From Rhexocercosporidium sp. MPI-PUGE-AT-0058 (Eukaryota; Ascomycota; Leotiomycetes; Helotiales), in assembly GCA_020746875.1 (NCBI GenBank), contig JAGTJL010000036.1:184325-248324 (forward strand): DNA of 64,000 nucleotides. The letters run 5' to 3'. A program made the position numbers and the translations under genes. Positions 11,752 through 23,612 of the stretch are shown here, piece by piece. The notes below the pieces were generated by a model that had not been told where the DNA came from, did not search any database, and worked only from the letters and a program-made list of their open reading frames with translations. Numbering within the stretch: the first letter of the stretch is position 1; every line of letters begins with the position of its first letter.

Positions 11752-13950
11752 ATGGAAACGACATCAGAAGACTCAACGCCTAAGAGGCATTCTAGGCATA
11801 ACTCTTCGGGTAGAGGTCAGTTATGTTTCTCTTTACTTGTTTTGCTTGCTAGTTCTACTGTTCTGTTCCCGTGCGTGTTCAGGTCCGCTGGGGGGGTTCC
11901 ACGATGTCCTGAGTTTGCTCGTGAAGTGTTGGGCTGGCTTGAGGCTCTCGATTATGGGAAGACTTCTCATCGCGATTCCATGTGCTTCATACAGCTCCCC
12001 TAACCATCTGGCCATACTTGTACTGCTCGTAGCCTTCATGAAGGCAGGTAGAGCACGCCCAGTTTCATGTCACATGCACGTGTCTCAGCGTACATGGGAT
12101 TTGGAGATCCAAGCGAATCATTGAAACAAACAGCTTCTTTGCCATACAAACAACGCGCTTGCGCTTAATGTGCGATATGCAACAAAGTTGGGGGGGAAGA
12201 TATCTTTGGTGAACAACTAGCAAGATGAAGGACGGCTGCAGAATGAGATGTTGGGAAGCACTCGCAGCCTACATCTATGTTGACTTTTGTTGCTCCTTGT
12301 CTTGGCTCCTCTTCATCATCACTCTCTTATATTTTTATGTTCTATAGAAGATTAAGCTAACAAATCCTGCCAGCCCTCCCTCGACGACCAACTCGTGGAC
12401 CACTCGATATTGCCGAGTACGTGCACCCCCCTCGAGAAACCCAGTCACTAAAATCCGTCAGCGCCCCAATAACACCCTCCAGCCCCCTCTCAACCACTAC
12501 ACCAACAACACCCAAACTCACCAAGAACCCCTCCTCCCTCCTCTCCCCAACCCAATCCCAATACCTCACCCCCGTCTACCCTCCCCAGGACCCGGCTCCA
12601 ACCTCTCCACCCTAACCACCCCGTCCTTCCGCACAGCCCGTACCTCACTCTCCCCCTCCCGCTCAAACATGTCCGCCATAACCACAACATCAAACAACAT
12701 AACGTCGAAAGATTTCTCCTTCCTCCTCCGCCCAGAGATCTACCATCCTCTAACCCTCCTCGACGTTCCCCCACCCTTCCGCGTAACATCCTCACAGGTC
12801 TCGCCGTCGACGCCTCTCGCCACTCTCCTCTCAACAGGCCACTTTCGCGCCGCAGCAATCAAAGCTGCGTCTCTCCTCGCCTCATCTAATCCACCCATCG
12901 ACCCATCAGACCACACACAGATCTTCGAGCTGATCTACGCACGTCTGGCGAGTCTGACGCTTTGTAACCAGACCGCACTAGCTGCGCAAGAGGTTAAAGC
13001 ACTGGAAGATCTGAATAGTGCTTATTATAGGGATGAGTTGGATGGGAGGCATCTCGTGCCGTGGGAATTAAGGGTCCTCGCTGTGAGGTTGCAGGGAATG
13101 GGGTTTAATGATGCGAGGAGGGGGTGGTAGGGTATTATGATTTGGCAAGGGAAGCGAGGTTGACGCTAAGTGGGCTGAAGAAAGTGAGGAAAGAGAAGAA
13201 GAGTGTATCTGGAAATGGGGATGAGGCAGAGGGCAAAGGAGGCGATTTGGAGGCAGAGATTGAGCTCTGGGAACAACGCCTCGCGGACCTAGGCATCCGC
13301 GTCGCATCCGCTCTAATCGAGATGGAAGATCTCGAGGGCGCTACACGCTTCTTGTCAAGCCTTAAACCGGACCCTAGGAATCCTTCTCGTCTCGCGATTC
13401 AAAAAGCGTTGTTGTGGCTTTGTATCGGTGATGTGGAGGCTGCGAGAGCTTGTGTTGTTGAGAGGGACCGGAACGGAAAAGGGCGGAACGTCATCTTAGC
13501 ACTGGCTGCTATGGCGGATAGTGAGTTCGACAAGGCTGTTGAGGTGTGGAGGGCTTTGATCGAAGGTAATGGAGAGGAGGGCGAGAAAGCCATGTGGAGA
13601 CAGAATCTGGGGGTTTGTTATTTATATCTAGGCAGGATGGACGAGGTTCGTTTCTTCTCAAATTTTCCATTCCGTCCATCCCCTCACCCCCTTCTCTTAA
13701 TACAAACAGCAACTAACGACCTCCTCCCCCCAAGGCCCGCAAAATCCTCGAATCCCTAATCTCAACCTCGCACTCCTTCCACGCGCTGACATTCAACCTA
13801 TCTACCATCTACGAGCTCTGCACGGAAAGGAGTCGTGCATTGAAGATCGGGTTGGCGGAGAAAGTCGCTAGTATGCTGGATTCTAGTGGTGCTGATGCGG
13901 AGGAGGCGAGAGGTGGCTGGGAGAAGGTGAATGGGGATTTCAAACTTTAG
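11752..13950 (+). CDS. TRAPPC12: TRAPP complex subunit 12-like TPR protein, with two apparent frameshifts
   Basis: TRAPPC12 is a tetratricopeptide subunit of the TRAPPIII vesicle-tethering complex in ER-Golgi and autophagy traffic. Exons are 11752-11815, 12374-13645 and 13735-13950. Exon 1 encodes METTSEDSTPKRHSRHNSSGR and joins by phase to ALPRRPTRGPLDIAEYV. The hallmark block is FSFLLRPEIYHPLTLLDVP, then LLSTGHFRAAAIKAASLL and HLVPWELRVLAVRLQGMGF. The helical TPR part runs from YYDLAREARLTL to the end. Two places need one extra base to keep the frame: in the C run at 12583-12586 and the G run at 13120-13124. With both, the three exons total exactly 518 codons. Intron 1 (11816-12373, 558 nt) is very long for this genome and ends with a GCTAAC branch point and CAG. 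Sequencing error is more likely than a pseudogene because the rest is intact. Identification is by motif memory, not alignment. Confidence 0.75.
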
Positions 13951-14275
13951 AATTATTTGTTTAGGATGGCGGGATTTGGGAGGGGGTGATCAGAGAAGGG
14001 AAAATTAATGTAAATCTACCACTACTATAATTAGTAGTAGCGAGCATGTGACAGACGACAGAAGACACTCACGGAAACATGCTCGAGATAGAATGATAGA
14101 AATATCTGAATCAAGTAAGCCCTATGTACAGGACGTACGTCTTATGAATTATTAAGCGTTTATGTTTACTACCCATCATCTCTACCCGTTCTTCCGTCCT
14201 CCTACCTCGCAACAGAAGGTATGAGGGAAGGGGAGAACACCCCTAGCTGGTGGGTGGAGAGAAGCTACTTACTTA
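13951..14275. other. Intergenic 3' flank
   Basis: No open frame of note. It runs from the TRAPPC12-like stop to the TA target site of the transposon. Confidence 0.6.
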
Positions 14276-14295
14276 CAGTCGGACCGCTTCAAACA
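14276..14295 (+). repeat. Left terminal inverted repeat of the Tc1/mariner-type element
   Basis: These 20 bases match the reverse complement of 18166-18185 exactly. The next base differs. Confidence 0.95.
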
Positions 14296-14447
14296 TAGTA
14301 AAAATTTAAACGCTAAAAAGGTGGAAATCTGTTTAATCCAAAATTTGCGCCTTATTAAATAACGCTATTTAGCCTCTTAGCTTTTTTAATTTTATTATAT
14401 AATTAAAAGGTTACTCTTTAATATTATCAAGTCTTAACGGATTTAAA

Positions 14448-14500
14448 AATATTTTAGACCCCTTTACCAAGACTTTACTAAAATAAATAATAACTTTTTA
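14448..14500 (+). repeat. Left subterminal direct repeat in the transposon
   Basis: This starts AATATTTTAGACCCC and ends AATAACTTTTTA. The same start and end are found, in the same orientation, at 18001-18058 with small internal differences. Confidence 0.75.
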
Positions 14501-17500
14501 TTTAAGACTTACAAATAGAATCTAATTAGTGCATTCTCTTCCGCTTAATTATACACGTATTTTATATTAGAAAGTTTTTTAAAATATCGAGATTTCAAAA
14601 TTACTCTTTTAAAAGAAGTTTTAGCTTAATAATTAAGCGAGTAAAATTATCTTCAACTTTAACGTTAAACCTACCTTATATTTCTTATTCCTTTACACAC
14701 CACAATAACCACACCTTTGCAAAAGCTAATATGGCTCCTTTTAAGCGAAATCGAAGCGCTACGTTAACAAAATCACCCCCTGATTCGCTTATTAGGCTAA
14801 TCACAAAGCGGCCTCGTCAAAAAACACCGGAATCTTTAGTTTCTATAACACTTCCCCTACCCTTACGGCCTGTAAAGCTTATTACTTCTACGCCTACTGC
14901 TTTTAATAGTAGTCAAATCGATTCAGAGAGCCAATTAAAAAGTAAGGAATCTAGCAAATCAAAGAGCGAAGAAGAGAGTAAGAGTGAAGAAGAAGATAAT
15001 ATTACTTGCGCCAACAAGTATTTAAATTAAGATCTTAAAGAGCTAGGCCCGGATAGGCTAGACAAGAAGAATATTAACGAATTAAATATTAAAAAAGAAG
15101 TTATAAAAGAGTTTAAAACCTCTAAGTACTTTTATCAGTCAATAATCGATTTAGAAGGCAATTAGAGTATGCCTTTTAAAAAAGTAATTAATACGCCAAC
15201 TCTTAGTAAATATTTACCCTTTTAATATATAATTTATTTAATTAATAATTTAAATTAAACCTTAAAGGCTCTTATAAGAGTAAACTTACGCCTGTCGAAA
15301 AAAAGCCTCGTACGACTCGTAAGCGAGTAAACGCTATTAAAAGAGAGTTAATTCGGCAAACCTCGCTTTAAAAGGCTAATAAAACTCCTTCGACTATTAG
15401 GTCAATAACTCAATAACTTCTTTTTGCTTTTTTTAAGCCTCAACCTTTACCGCCACCGTTACCGCCACCGCTATTAGAAGACGATATATTCGAAGATATC
15501 GATACCAGCGACGACAAGGATTCAGAGTGTGACGCTCTTATAGAGGCTGAATTCGAAGCCGAAGATTACGCTATTAGGTTAGACGATTTGAACGATATCG
15601 AATTTATTAATAGCGGACGAAGCGAGCTGTTATTAGACTCATTTATTGGCGACGCTATTAACGTATTAGTCTCTTTTATAACGCTAAGGACTTATAGAGA
15701 AGTGCTCGATTCGATTAAAAACCAGCTTAATAATAAGCACTTTCGCCTCCTACCTCGCTTACGGTTCGAATACTCACTTATTCAATAATACGTCCAAAAC
15801 CTCTTGAAAAAGAGCCCTCATCGAGGTCGAATCGAAGCCTCTCTTCTTGTTGCAAAGAATAATCATCTAACCGGTGACGGAAAAACTCTTGCCCGCAAAA
15901 TTAAAGCCTTATTTCTTTATTATAAAGCGTACGGATCGTTACCTATAGAAACTAAGGGAGGAAAGCGTAAGAATCGGTCTTATTTAAATAACGAGGACGT
16001 TTTTAAAGCTTATAGAGCATGGCTCTTAGCTCAAAAGCTCGCTACAGTTACTCCTAAAGGCTTTCGATACGCTCTTAATACGGAAATTATGCCTCGCTTA
16101 CTTACTAGCGCAATAAAGGCTAGAAAGCCTCTTCTTGGATCGACTACTAGTACACGCAAAAACCTCGGTAAAAAGCCAAAAGAGTAGAAACCCCTCGATA
16201 AAACAGCTATTTATAAGTAGTTAAATCGACTCGGATTTTACGCTACTGAAAAAAAGAAAGGAGTTTATATAGACGGCCACGAAAGAGCTGATATAATCGA
16301 ATATCGGCAAAACGAATTCCTTCCTAAAATAACTTTATTACAGTTATTTTCCACTAACTATAAAAAAGACGCTAACGGCGTATTATAACCAATACCTCCG
16401 ATTCTACCTTTTAGTAAAAAAGAACACGTTTTATATTTTTACGACAAGAGTTGCTTTCACGCTAAAGAGTACTTTAAGCGAATTTAGTTAAACGAAAATC
16501 AATAAAAGATGCCTTCAAAGAGTAAAGGGAGTCTTATTCACTACTCGGACTTTATAAGTCTTAAAGGAAAGCTTGTGATTGGCCAAAAAGATGCTCGGGA
16601 AATCATTTATCTAAGAGGGCCACAGAAAACGCCGTATTGGGATACTAAACAACTACTACTTTAGGTTAGCCGAGCTATCGATATATTCGAAGAAAAGCAC
16701 CCGAATAAAGTAGCTGTTTTTATATTCGACTAATCAAGTGCTCACGCTAGTAAAGGAGACGGAGCTTTAAACGCTTTTGCGATGAATTTAGAAAAAAGTA
16801 GAGCTCCTTTATTACAAAAGATTAGTTAGTATATTTATTTAATTAAGAATTAACTAATTTAATTCAGAATACCTATTTCCCTCCTGATATTAGCGAAGCT
16901 AAACGAGCCCGTGGATTAGTTAATACAATTCAAGAATTGAATCATAAGGTAGAGAAGACTATTAAGGTGGCAATTAACGGCCACCTTAATAAAAAGAGAG
17001 TCAAAAAGACTATAATAAAAGAAGTCCTAAAGGAGATTAAGGCGATTCTTATAAAAAGAGGCTATTTACCAATTAATAAATAATTTCTATTTATTAAGTA
17101 ATATATTAATAATTAATAAGTAAAAAGTGTCCAGTTGCTAAGTGCTTTAATAAAGCCAAAAAGAATTGTAATCCAATTCTTTCTTAGCCTCTTAAAAAGC
17201 CTATAACCTATTATTTAGCGAGAATTCTAGCCAATCATAAGGATTTCTTTAAACAGAAATTAGCACTTAAAAAGATATTATTGACTAGAGGCCATAAGTG
17301 TTTATTTCTACCGAAATTCCACTGCGAGCTAAACCCGATTGAGATATATTAGGCCTATTATAAGAACCTTTATCGACAGGTTTGAAAAAAGACCTTTGCT
17401 AAGGTATTACACTTTATTTACCCTAAGAGTTTAATAATTTGAATTTACTAATTTATATTTATATAAGCTAAAAAAGCGTACTTTAAAGCTCTTAATTCTT

Positions 17501-18000
17501 ATCCTCTTGATACACTACGAAGGTACTATAATAAAGCTTCACGCTTTATGAACGCTTACTAGAAAGGGCTTAACGTAAAGCAAGCTGCTTAGTATATTAA
17601 AAAACAAAATAGTCATAAGACTATTTCAAAGACTATAATAAAAGAGTTTAATATAATCCCAGAAGGTAAGCAAGAGGTAAACGAATTAGCTTGATTAGTT
17701 GAATTTTTATATTTATTTACTAGCGCGGTAGCTAGCCCAGCGATTATAATAAAAGTGCTTTATAAAGAGTAATAATCCAAATTAATATATACTATAAATA
17801 ATAATTAAATAATTTTTTAATTTTAAAATAATTACTAAAAATAAAAAATATTCAAATAAACTTATAAGGACTAATATTCTGACACTTTCTTTTAATTTAT
17901 AAGCCGTATTATATTTAAGAAGGATTTTATAAGTAAAAGGTTTTTAAAAACATTTACTAACAGATTAAAGATTTATATATATATATAAAGAAATTCTCAA

Positions 18001-18058
18001 AATATTTTAGACCCCTCTTGGCACGCCAAGACCTTATTTACATAACAATAACTTTTTA
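18001..18058 (+). repeat. Right subterminal direct repeat in the transposon
   Basis: Direct, not inverted, counterpart of 14448-14500. It contains an internal short palindrome (CTTGGCACGCCAAG). Confidence 0.75.
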
Positions 18059-18165
18059 CCCGCTAACCCGATCGGGCTAAAAGTAGGTCCATTCGAACGC
18101 TAGTAATCAGGCGTATAATATAGATTAAATAGATATTTTGTAATACTTAATTTCTAAAATTGTCG

Positions 18166-18185
18166 TGTTTGAAGCGGTCCGACTG
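18166..18185 (-). repeat. Right terminal inverted repeat of the Tc1/mariner-type element
   Basis: Exact reverse complement of 14276-14295, followed by the TA target duplicate. Confidence 0.95.
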
Positions 18186-18385
18186 TACTTACTTTGCTGG
18201 TAGGTAAAGGCGGGTGGGTCATGGTTTGAGGATGGAGAAAAAAAAAGAAAAGAAATAAGCTAGGTGTGGGGTTTGTCTATATGCAAGGTATTGTCACGCT
18301 ATCTAGTTAGTTACTGTATCTATGGCTATCTCGAGATTTTTTTACTATGCTTCGCAGCTTCATCTCTCCCTTCTTAAATGATGAA

Positions 18386-19957
18386 TTAGATCACACTCTC
18401 GCCTTCCACAATAAATACTGCACTCCCACTCCCGGGCCTACTAACTACAACCGCGGCACTCTTCTGCTCCTCGCTCAAATCCATCTTGCTATAATACTCC
18501 CTCTCCCACGCCTCCCTAACAGCATCGACTTTATCCACCGGGACAAGATGCACACTACATCCACCCCAGCCCGCACCCGTCAATCTGGAGCCGTAACTAC
18601 CTGCTTTACGCGCGATGGCGCACAGCTGGTCGATTTCAGGACACGAGCACTCGTAGATATCGCGGCAACTATCTTGGGTCTCGTTCATGAGGTCGCCGAG
18701 TTGTTGGTTGAACGGTGCTGTGCTGGGATTTGGATCTGAGCTTCCTGATAAGGGAGTAGAGGGGTTTTCGAGGATGGAGAGGAATTTCAAGACGCGCAAC
18801 GCTTCGGTGAAGACGTGGAGGGCTCGTTGGAGGAGTTTGAATTTCTCTGCTCGGACGGGGAAGGTGGATGTGAATCGTTCGTTTAGCTCCGTGACGGAGA
18901 GGGAGATGACGGATGCGATTTCGTCGCGGGTGTAGCCTTCTTCTTTTGTGAGTGTTGATTTGGTGAGGTTGATTAGTTGGGCAAGTTGTTCTTCATTTGA
19001 GAGGGTGCTGGAGGAGAAGTAGGTGGATTGGAGGCCGTGGAGGGAGATCCCCAGAGGGCCCGAGTCGGATGGGAGTGGAGTTGTGGATTTGTTGAGAATG
19101 GCGTGGAGGTAGGCGGCTGCGAGACTGCATTCTACGACGCGGAGGTTGTAGCAGACGGGTCCGGTTACTTGTTTGTCGGATTGGACGAAGCTCTGGGCGA
19201 TAACGAAGGAGAGTTCGGGGTTAGTGTTGGGGAAGTAGACTGGGCGTGCTGTGAGGTTTGGGACGAAGGATACGAAGAGTGCCGAACCGCGGAGTGAGAA
19301 GACTGAGGCGGATTGATCCATTCCACCTGAGTTCACACCAACCGCTCGCTCACTGACGATGGCTAGTTCGGTGAGGGCTGTCTTGTCCACTTCTTTCTCG
19401 CCGTTGGCAAACATGACTGCGAGTGCAGATGCGCTGACGAAAGCTGCAGAGCTGCTCAACCCACCTCCTGCTGGCACAGATCCATCCATCAATATCTCCA
19501 TACTCTTCGGCTTATATCCCGCCCCGTGCTTCGCTCGCAGAAGCTCCAATGCGCCGCGCAGGCCGGATTTGAAGTAGTTGGTCCATTCGTGGACTGTGGC
19601 ATCGATTTCAACTGTCTCGTATGGGATGTCGAATTCGTGAGCGGGGAACTTCTCGGCTTGGATGTTGGAGACTTTGATCTTGTAGCTGCCTTCTGGGGCT
19701 TGTGAATCGCCGATTACACGAACAGCGAGGAGGACGTCGGCGGTGATAGCCATCGGCAGGACGGAGTAGAGGGAGTAGTCGATGTGTTCGCCGATGATGT
19801 TGACTCTGCCTGGAGACCGAGAGACAAAGTCTGGGGTGGAGCCATAGTTGGTCTTGAATTGCTGGAGGAGCTTCTCCCATCTGGATGTTTGTGTAGAGAG
19901 GGCATCTTCGGTGTAGATGTCCTTCAGAGACTTTGCGACTGGAACCGTTCCTGCCAT
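18386..19957 (-). CDS. GAL1: Galactokinase
   Basis: This enzyme phosphorylates alpha-D-galactose to galactose-1-phosphate with ATP, the first committed step of the Leloir pathway, in the cytosol. The single uninterrupted frame of 523 residues has the normal fungal length. All three GHMP-kinase motifs are present: RSPGRVNIIGEHIDY (about 47-61, sugar binding), the phosphate-binding loop GSVPAGGGLSSSAAF (about 159-173), and GSRLTGAGWGGCSVHLV near the C-terminus. The ATG at 19957 precedes a short N-terminal arm that fits the family. The gene ends about 200 bp from the transposon and faces away from ILV2, sharing a 1.3 kb upstream region with it. No other Leloir gene lies in the window, so there is no GAL cluster here. 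No damage is seen. Confidence 0.97.
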   Translation of the reverse strand: MAGTVPVAKSLKDIYTEDALSTQTSRWEKLLQQFKTNYGSTPDFVSRSPGRVNIIGEHIDYSLYSVLPMAITADVLLAVRVIGDSQAPEGSYKIKVSNIQAEKFPAHEFDIPYETVEIDATVHEWTNYFKSGLRGALELLRAKHGAGYKPKSMEILMDGSVPAGGGLSSSAAFVSASALAVMFANGEKEVDKTALTELAIVSERAVGVNSGGMDQSASVFSLRGSALFVSFVPNLTARPVYFPNTNPELSFVIAQSFVQSDKQVTGPVCYNLRVVECSLAAAYLHAILNKSTTPLPSDSGPLGISLHGLQSTYFSSSTLSNEEQLAQLINLTKSTLTKEEGYTRDEIASVISLSVTELNERFTSTFPVRAEKFKLLQRALHVFTEALRVLKFLSILENPSTPLSGSSDPNPSTAPFNQQLGDLMNETQDSCRDIYECSCPEIDQLCAIARKAGSYGSRLTGAGWGGCSVHLVPVDKVDAVREAWEREYYSKMDLSEEQKSAAVVVSRPGSGSAVFIVEGESVI

Positions 19958-21284
19958 GGTGGGGTGTTTGGAAAGATAGGCGGGGTAATTTGCAGCTGTA
20001 GAGCCAATGCTGTTGAGTGTTGGATTTGCTAGGTGGATTTGCTGAAGTAGGATGTTCGATAGCGGCGACGATCTTCAAGGAATGGGGGGAGGATTGAATT
20101 TATGAGGAAAATCAACAGACGTCCCTCCCAGATGTTGTAGGAAATTCCATGCCATCGCGTGACGGCTGGTGGAGGAGGAGGAGGTGGTGGTTCCTGAAGG
20201 AAATCAAACCCGCCGCTAAAGGTGGGCTGTGGACCGAGATATCATTCGTGCGCTTAGAAGAGTGGGGTGTGGAGGGATGAGAAGGGGTAACGAACGAGAA
20301 GGGTTAAGGAGTAAGAAGAGGGGGGTAACGAAGATGGTGGATGCTTAGAAAAAAAGGGAATGAATAGCCTCGCGCATAGCTGTGCTTCTATTTACAAGTA
20401 TTTGTATGCCACGGATCTGGTGTCCGAAGCCAGGGGCACGAGCGAAAGCTGGGTCTGGAGCACCTGGACCTGACCCTTGGCATTGGAACCAGCCTCGGAC
20501 GGTGACCATGCTGTCATACTGTACTCACTCGCACCTGGGGATACCTACGTGATAGGATAGGATGGTTTGGGAGAGCTGTGCCTTTCGATGCAGCTCTGGA
20601 TATTCAACATTCGTGAAGCGATGAGCTCTTTTGCCAGGTCGTTGGACTACTGCCAGCAATCTGTCTCTCCATGGGGAACTGTTTCAGCTCGTGAAGGATT
20701 GTGGACGGGTTGTACAGAAGGAAGGGGTGAATAAAGGTTGTACTGGCCGAGAAAGTTGTGTCTTGAACAAGACAATAATTGCTTTTTCCCCTACTGCAAG
20801 GCTTCGAAGTAAACAAATGACAATCAATGCAAGGCTGACTGACTCCTCGTGTTCCTCAACCCTCGTCTCTCCGCCCTCCCTCTCCCGACCTCGGCTGGAT
20901 CAAATAAAATCCAGTCCCGCCGCTAGAGAACGCTGCTTACCTCATCCACTCTGTCTCTTTTCTGATTGGTCCATCTCGGCCGCTGGCGCTGCATGGGTCT
21001 CTTCCCCACACTGCTGGCCGAAAACCGCTGGAAAGGAAGGAAAATCCAATGGGCAGGGCGAGATCCGTCCCATTGATCCATGACTCTACTTCTCCTCCTC
21101 TCCTCTCTTCCTCACAATAACAACACCACCACACAATCATACTCCCCCGGTACACAATTCGCTGGCAATTGTACAATCAAATATACTTAAAAAGAGCTGA
21201 GCTGAGCCAGTGAGGCCCTCTCTCCCCTACATCATTCTTCCGTCTCCCATCGCCCGCCACCATTCTCCACTCCCCGACTTCAAA
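19958..21284. other. Divergent promoter region of galactokinase and acetolactate synthase
   Basis: No credible coding frame. A partial Gcn4/CPC1-like half site (TGACTC) occurs at about 20839 and another at about 21080. CT-rich tracts precede the ILV2 start. Confidence 0.5.
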
Positions 21285-23612
21285 ATGCTCAGATCATATC
21301 CTGCGAGGAGCGCCGCGCGTGCCCTCCGACAAAATACGAAATGTCCTGCACAGCGATTCTCTACATCTCCAGCGCCCGCTGCCATTGGCATGGTACGGAA
21401 ATCGCCAGCTACGACGACGGCCACGAGATCACAAGCTACTGTCGCGACAGCTTCATCGCCCTCGCCCGCAACGTAAGTTCGCTCAACTATGAGTCAGTCA
21501 CTTTGTATACTTACAAGATGTAGAAAAAAAAGAGAAAGTCCGGCTCCTACCTTCAATACCCCCACGACATCAGAGAACCCCCTACAACCCGCCCAGAATG
21601 CTCGGTCACAGTCAGAAATGGATGAGTCGTATGTATTGAGTCACCGCCACTCCAGTCCGCAGCTGACACAACATTAGATTTATTGGCAAGACTGGTGGAG
21701 AGATCTTTCATGAGATGATGTTAAGACAAGGTGTCAAGCACATCTGTTAGTACTTCCGCCTCTCAATTGAGTGCTCAATGCTGTTACTGACCCCGCATAG
21801 TCGGTTATCCTGGTGGTGCGATTCTTCCCGTATTTGATGCTATCTACAACTCGAAACATTTCGAATTCATTCTCCCAAAACATGAGCAAGGCGCTGGACA
21901 TATGGCAGAAGGATATGCGAGAGCTTGTGGAAAACCTGGTGTTGTTCTCGTCACTTCAGGTCCGGGTGCGACGAATGTTATTACGCCTATGCAGGATGCT
22001 CTCTCGGATGGAACCCCAATGGTTGTTTTCACTGGCCAGGTCGTCACAACAGCAATTGGAAGTGATGCTTTCCAGGAAGCCGACGTCATCGGTATTTCGA
22101 GAGCATGCACAAAGTGGAATGTTATGGTAAAGAACGTTGCCGAGATGCCAAAGCGGATAGCTGAAGCATTCGAGATCGCTACTTCTGGACGACCTGGACC
22201 TGTCTTGGTGGATTTACCGAAGGATGTCACCGCTGCTGTCCTCCGAAAGGCCATTCCAACCGGTAGCACTATCCCAGCCCTTCCCAGCCAAGCCTCGAAA
22301 GTGGCACAACAGCATGTCAAGAAACGACTTGAGGCTACCATTGCCCGTGTCGCCAAGTTGATCAACGGTGCTAAGAAGCCCGTCATCTATGCTGGACAAG
22401 GTGTCATCTCCCTCCCGGAAGGACCAAAACTCCTCAAGGAACTCGCCGACAAGGCCTCCATTCCCGTTACAACTACCCTTCAGGGTCTTGGTGGATTTGA
22501 CGAACTTGATCCCAAGGCCCTCCACATGCTTGGTATGCACGGTTCAGCTTACGCGAACTTGGCAATGCAAGAAGCCGATCTCATTCTTGCCCTTGGAGCT
22601 CGTTTCGATGATCGTGTAACTGGCGCCGTTTCCAAGTTTGCTCCCGCAGCGAAACTCGCAGCATCCGAGGGACGTGGTGGTATCGTCCACTTCGAGATCA
22701 TGCCAAAGAATATCAACAAGGTCGTTCAAGCAACCGAAGCCGTAGAAGGTGATGTTGTGGATAACCTTGCCCTCCTCAACCCTCTCGTTGACACCACAAC
22801 CATGGCCGACCGAAAGGAGTGGTTCGATCAGATCAACTTCTGGAAGGAGAAGTTTCCTCTCAGCTCATACCAAAAGGCCGAGCGAACAGGTCTCATCAAG
22901 CCCCAAACTCTCATTGAAGAGCTCTCAAATCTCACCGCTCATCGCAAGGAGGACACAATTATTGCCACCGGTGTAGGTCAACATCAGATGTGGACCGCTC
23001 AACATTTCAGATGGCGCCACCCCAGAACCATGATCACGTCTGGTGGTCTTGGAACGATGGGCTACGGTCTCCCAGCTGCCATTGGTGCAAAGGTCGCTCG
23101 TCCAGACGCCCTTGTCATCGACATCGACGGAGATGCCTCTTTCAACATGACCCTTACCGAGATGTCAACCGCCAAGCAATTCAACATCGGTGTCAAGATC
23201 ATCGTCTTGAATAACGAGGAGCAAGGTATGGTTACTCAATGGCAGAACATCTTCTACGAGGATAGATACGCACACACACATTCCGAGAATCCCGATTTCA
23301 TGAAGCTTGCCGATGCAATGGGTATCCAAGCCAGGAGATGTATCAAGCCAGATGATGTTAAGGATGCTCTCACCTGGTTGATTGAGAGTGATGGACCAGC
23401 ATTCTTGGAGGTTGTGACGGATAGAAAGGTTCCTGTGCTACCCATGGTACCGGGTGGTAGTGCTCTACATGAGTTCTTGTTCTATGATGATAGTAAGTCC
23501 CACTGCCCTTCAGGCCCCTCCCAAATATCTCGCTTACATCTTTATAGCCAAGGACAAGGAACGCAGAAAGCTCATGGGTGAGCGAACAGGTGGCAAGCAC
23601 GGAGGCGACTAA
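21285..23612 (+). CDS. ILV2: Acetolactate synthase catalytic subunit, mitochondrial
   Basis: This enzyme condenses two pyruvates, or pyruvate with 2-oxobutyrate, in the first shared step of valine, leucine and isoleucine synthesis, using ThDP, Mg and FAD. Five exons (21285-21472, 21524-21628, 21678-21745, 21801-23492, 23548-23612) sum to 706 codons, 705 residues. The first 60 or so residues are Ala/Arg/Ser-rich (MLRSYPARSAARALRQNTK), a mitochondrial presequence. The catalytic Glu region reads LPKHEQGAGHMAEGYARA, and the ThDP-binding motif runs from IDIDGDASFNMTL to VLNNEEQGMV. The C-terminus is short and basic (KLMGERTGGKHGGD). All joins are phase-consistent and fall in conserved sequence, for example HIFGYPGGAI across intron 3. 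The gene appears intact. Control by amino-acid starvation is suggested by a perfect Gcn4-type site in intron 1. Confidence 0.97.
21490..21496. promoter_or_regulatory. Perfect Gcn4/CPC1-type site (TGAGTCA) inside ILV2 intron 1
   Basis: TGAGTCA is the reverse complement of the TGACTCA consensus bound by the fungal general amino acid control bZIP factor. It lies 17 nt past the intron 1 donor. Seven-base matches can arise by chance, but the host gene is a classic target. Confidence 0.45.

Larger units (their letters stand above)
14276..18185 (+). mobile_element. Tc1/mariner-superfamily DNA transposon, RIP-degraded
   Basis: The 3,910 bp element is bounded by perfect 20 bp inverted repeats beginning CAGTCGGACCGC and flanked by TA on both sides (14274-14275 and 18186-18187), the classical target duplication. 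The interior is strongly AT-rich. Transposase remnants run on the plus strand: 15804-16187 is still open (KIKALFLYYKAYGSLP), a segment near 16718-16760 reads IFD, stop, SSAHAS like the second catalytic Asp region, and near 17300-17350 LFLPKFHCELNPIEIY resembles the final Glu motif. Many codons that should be Gln or Trp are TAA or TAG, consistent with C-to-T changes at CpA on both strands. It is therefore immobile by itself. The insertion lies between the TRAPPC12-like gene and galactokinase. Confidence 0.9.

Noticed and set aside
14731..15030. 99-codon frame in the transposon as a host gene
   Set aside because: It lies within the TIR-bounded element and is followed by stop-rich sequence; more likely the N-terminal part of the transposase.
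18386..23612. A GAL gene cluster
   Set aside because: Only galactokinase is present; the neighbour is ILV2 and no uridylyltransferase or epimerase is seen.
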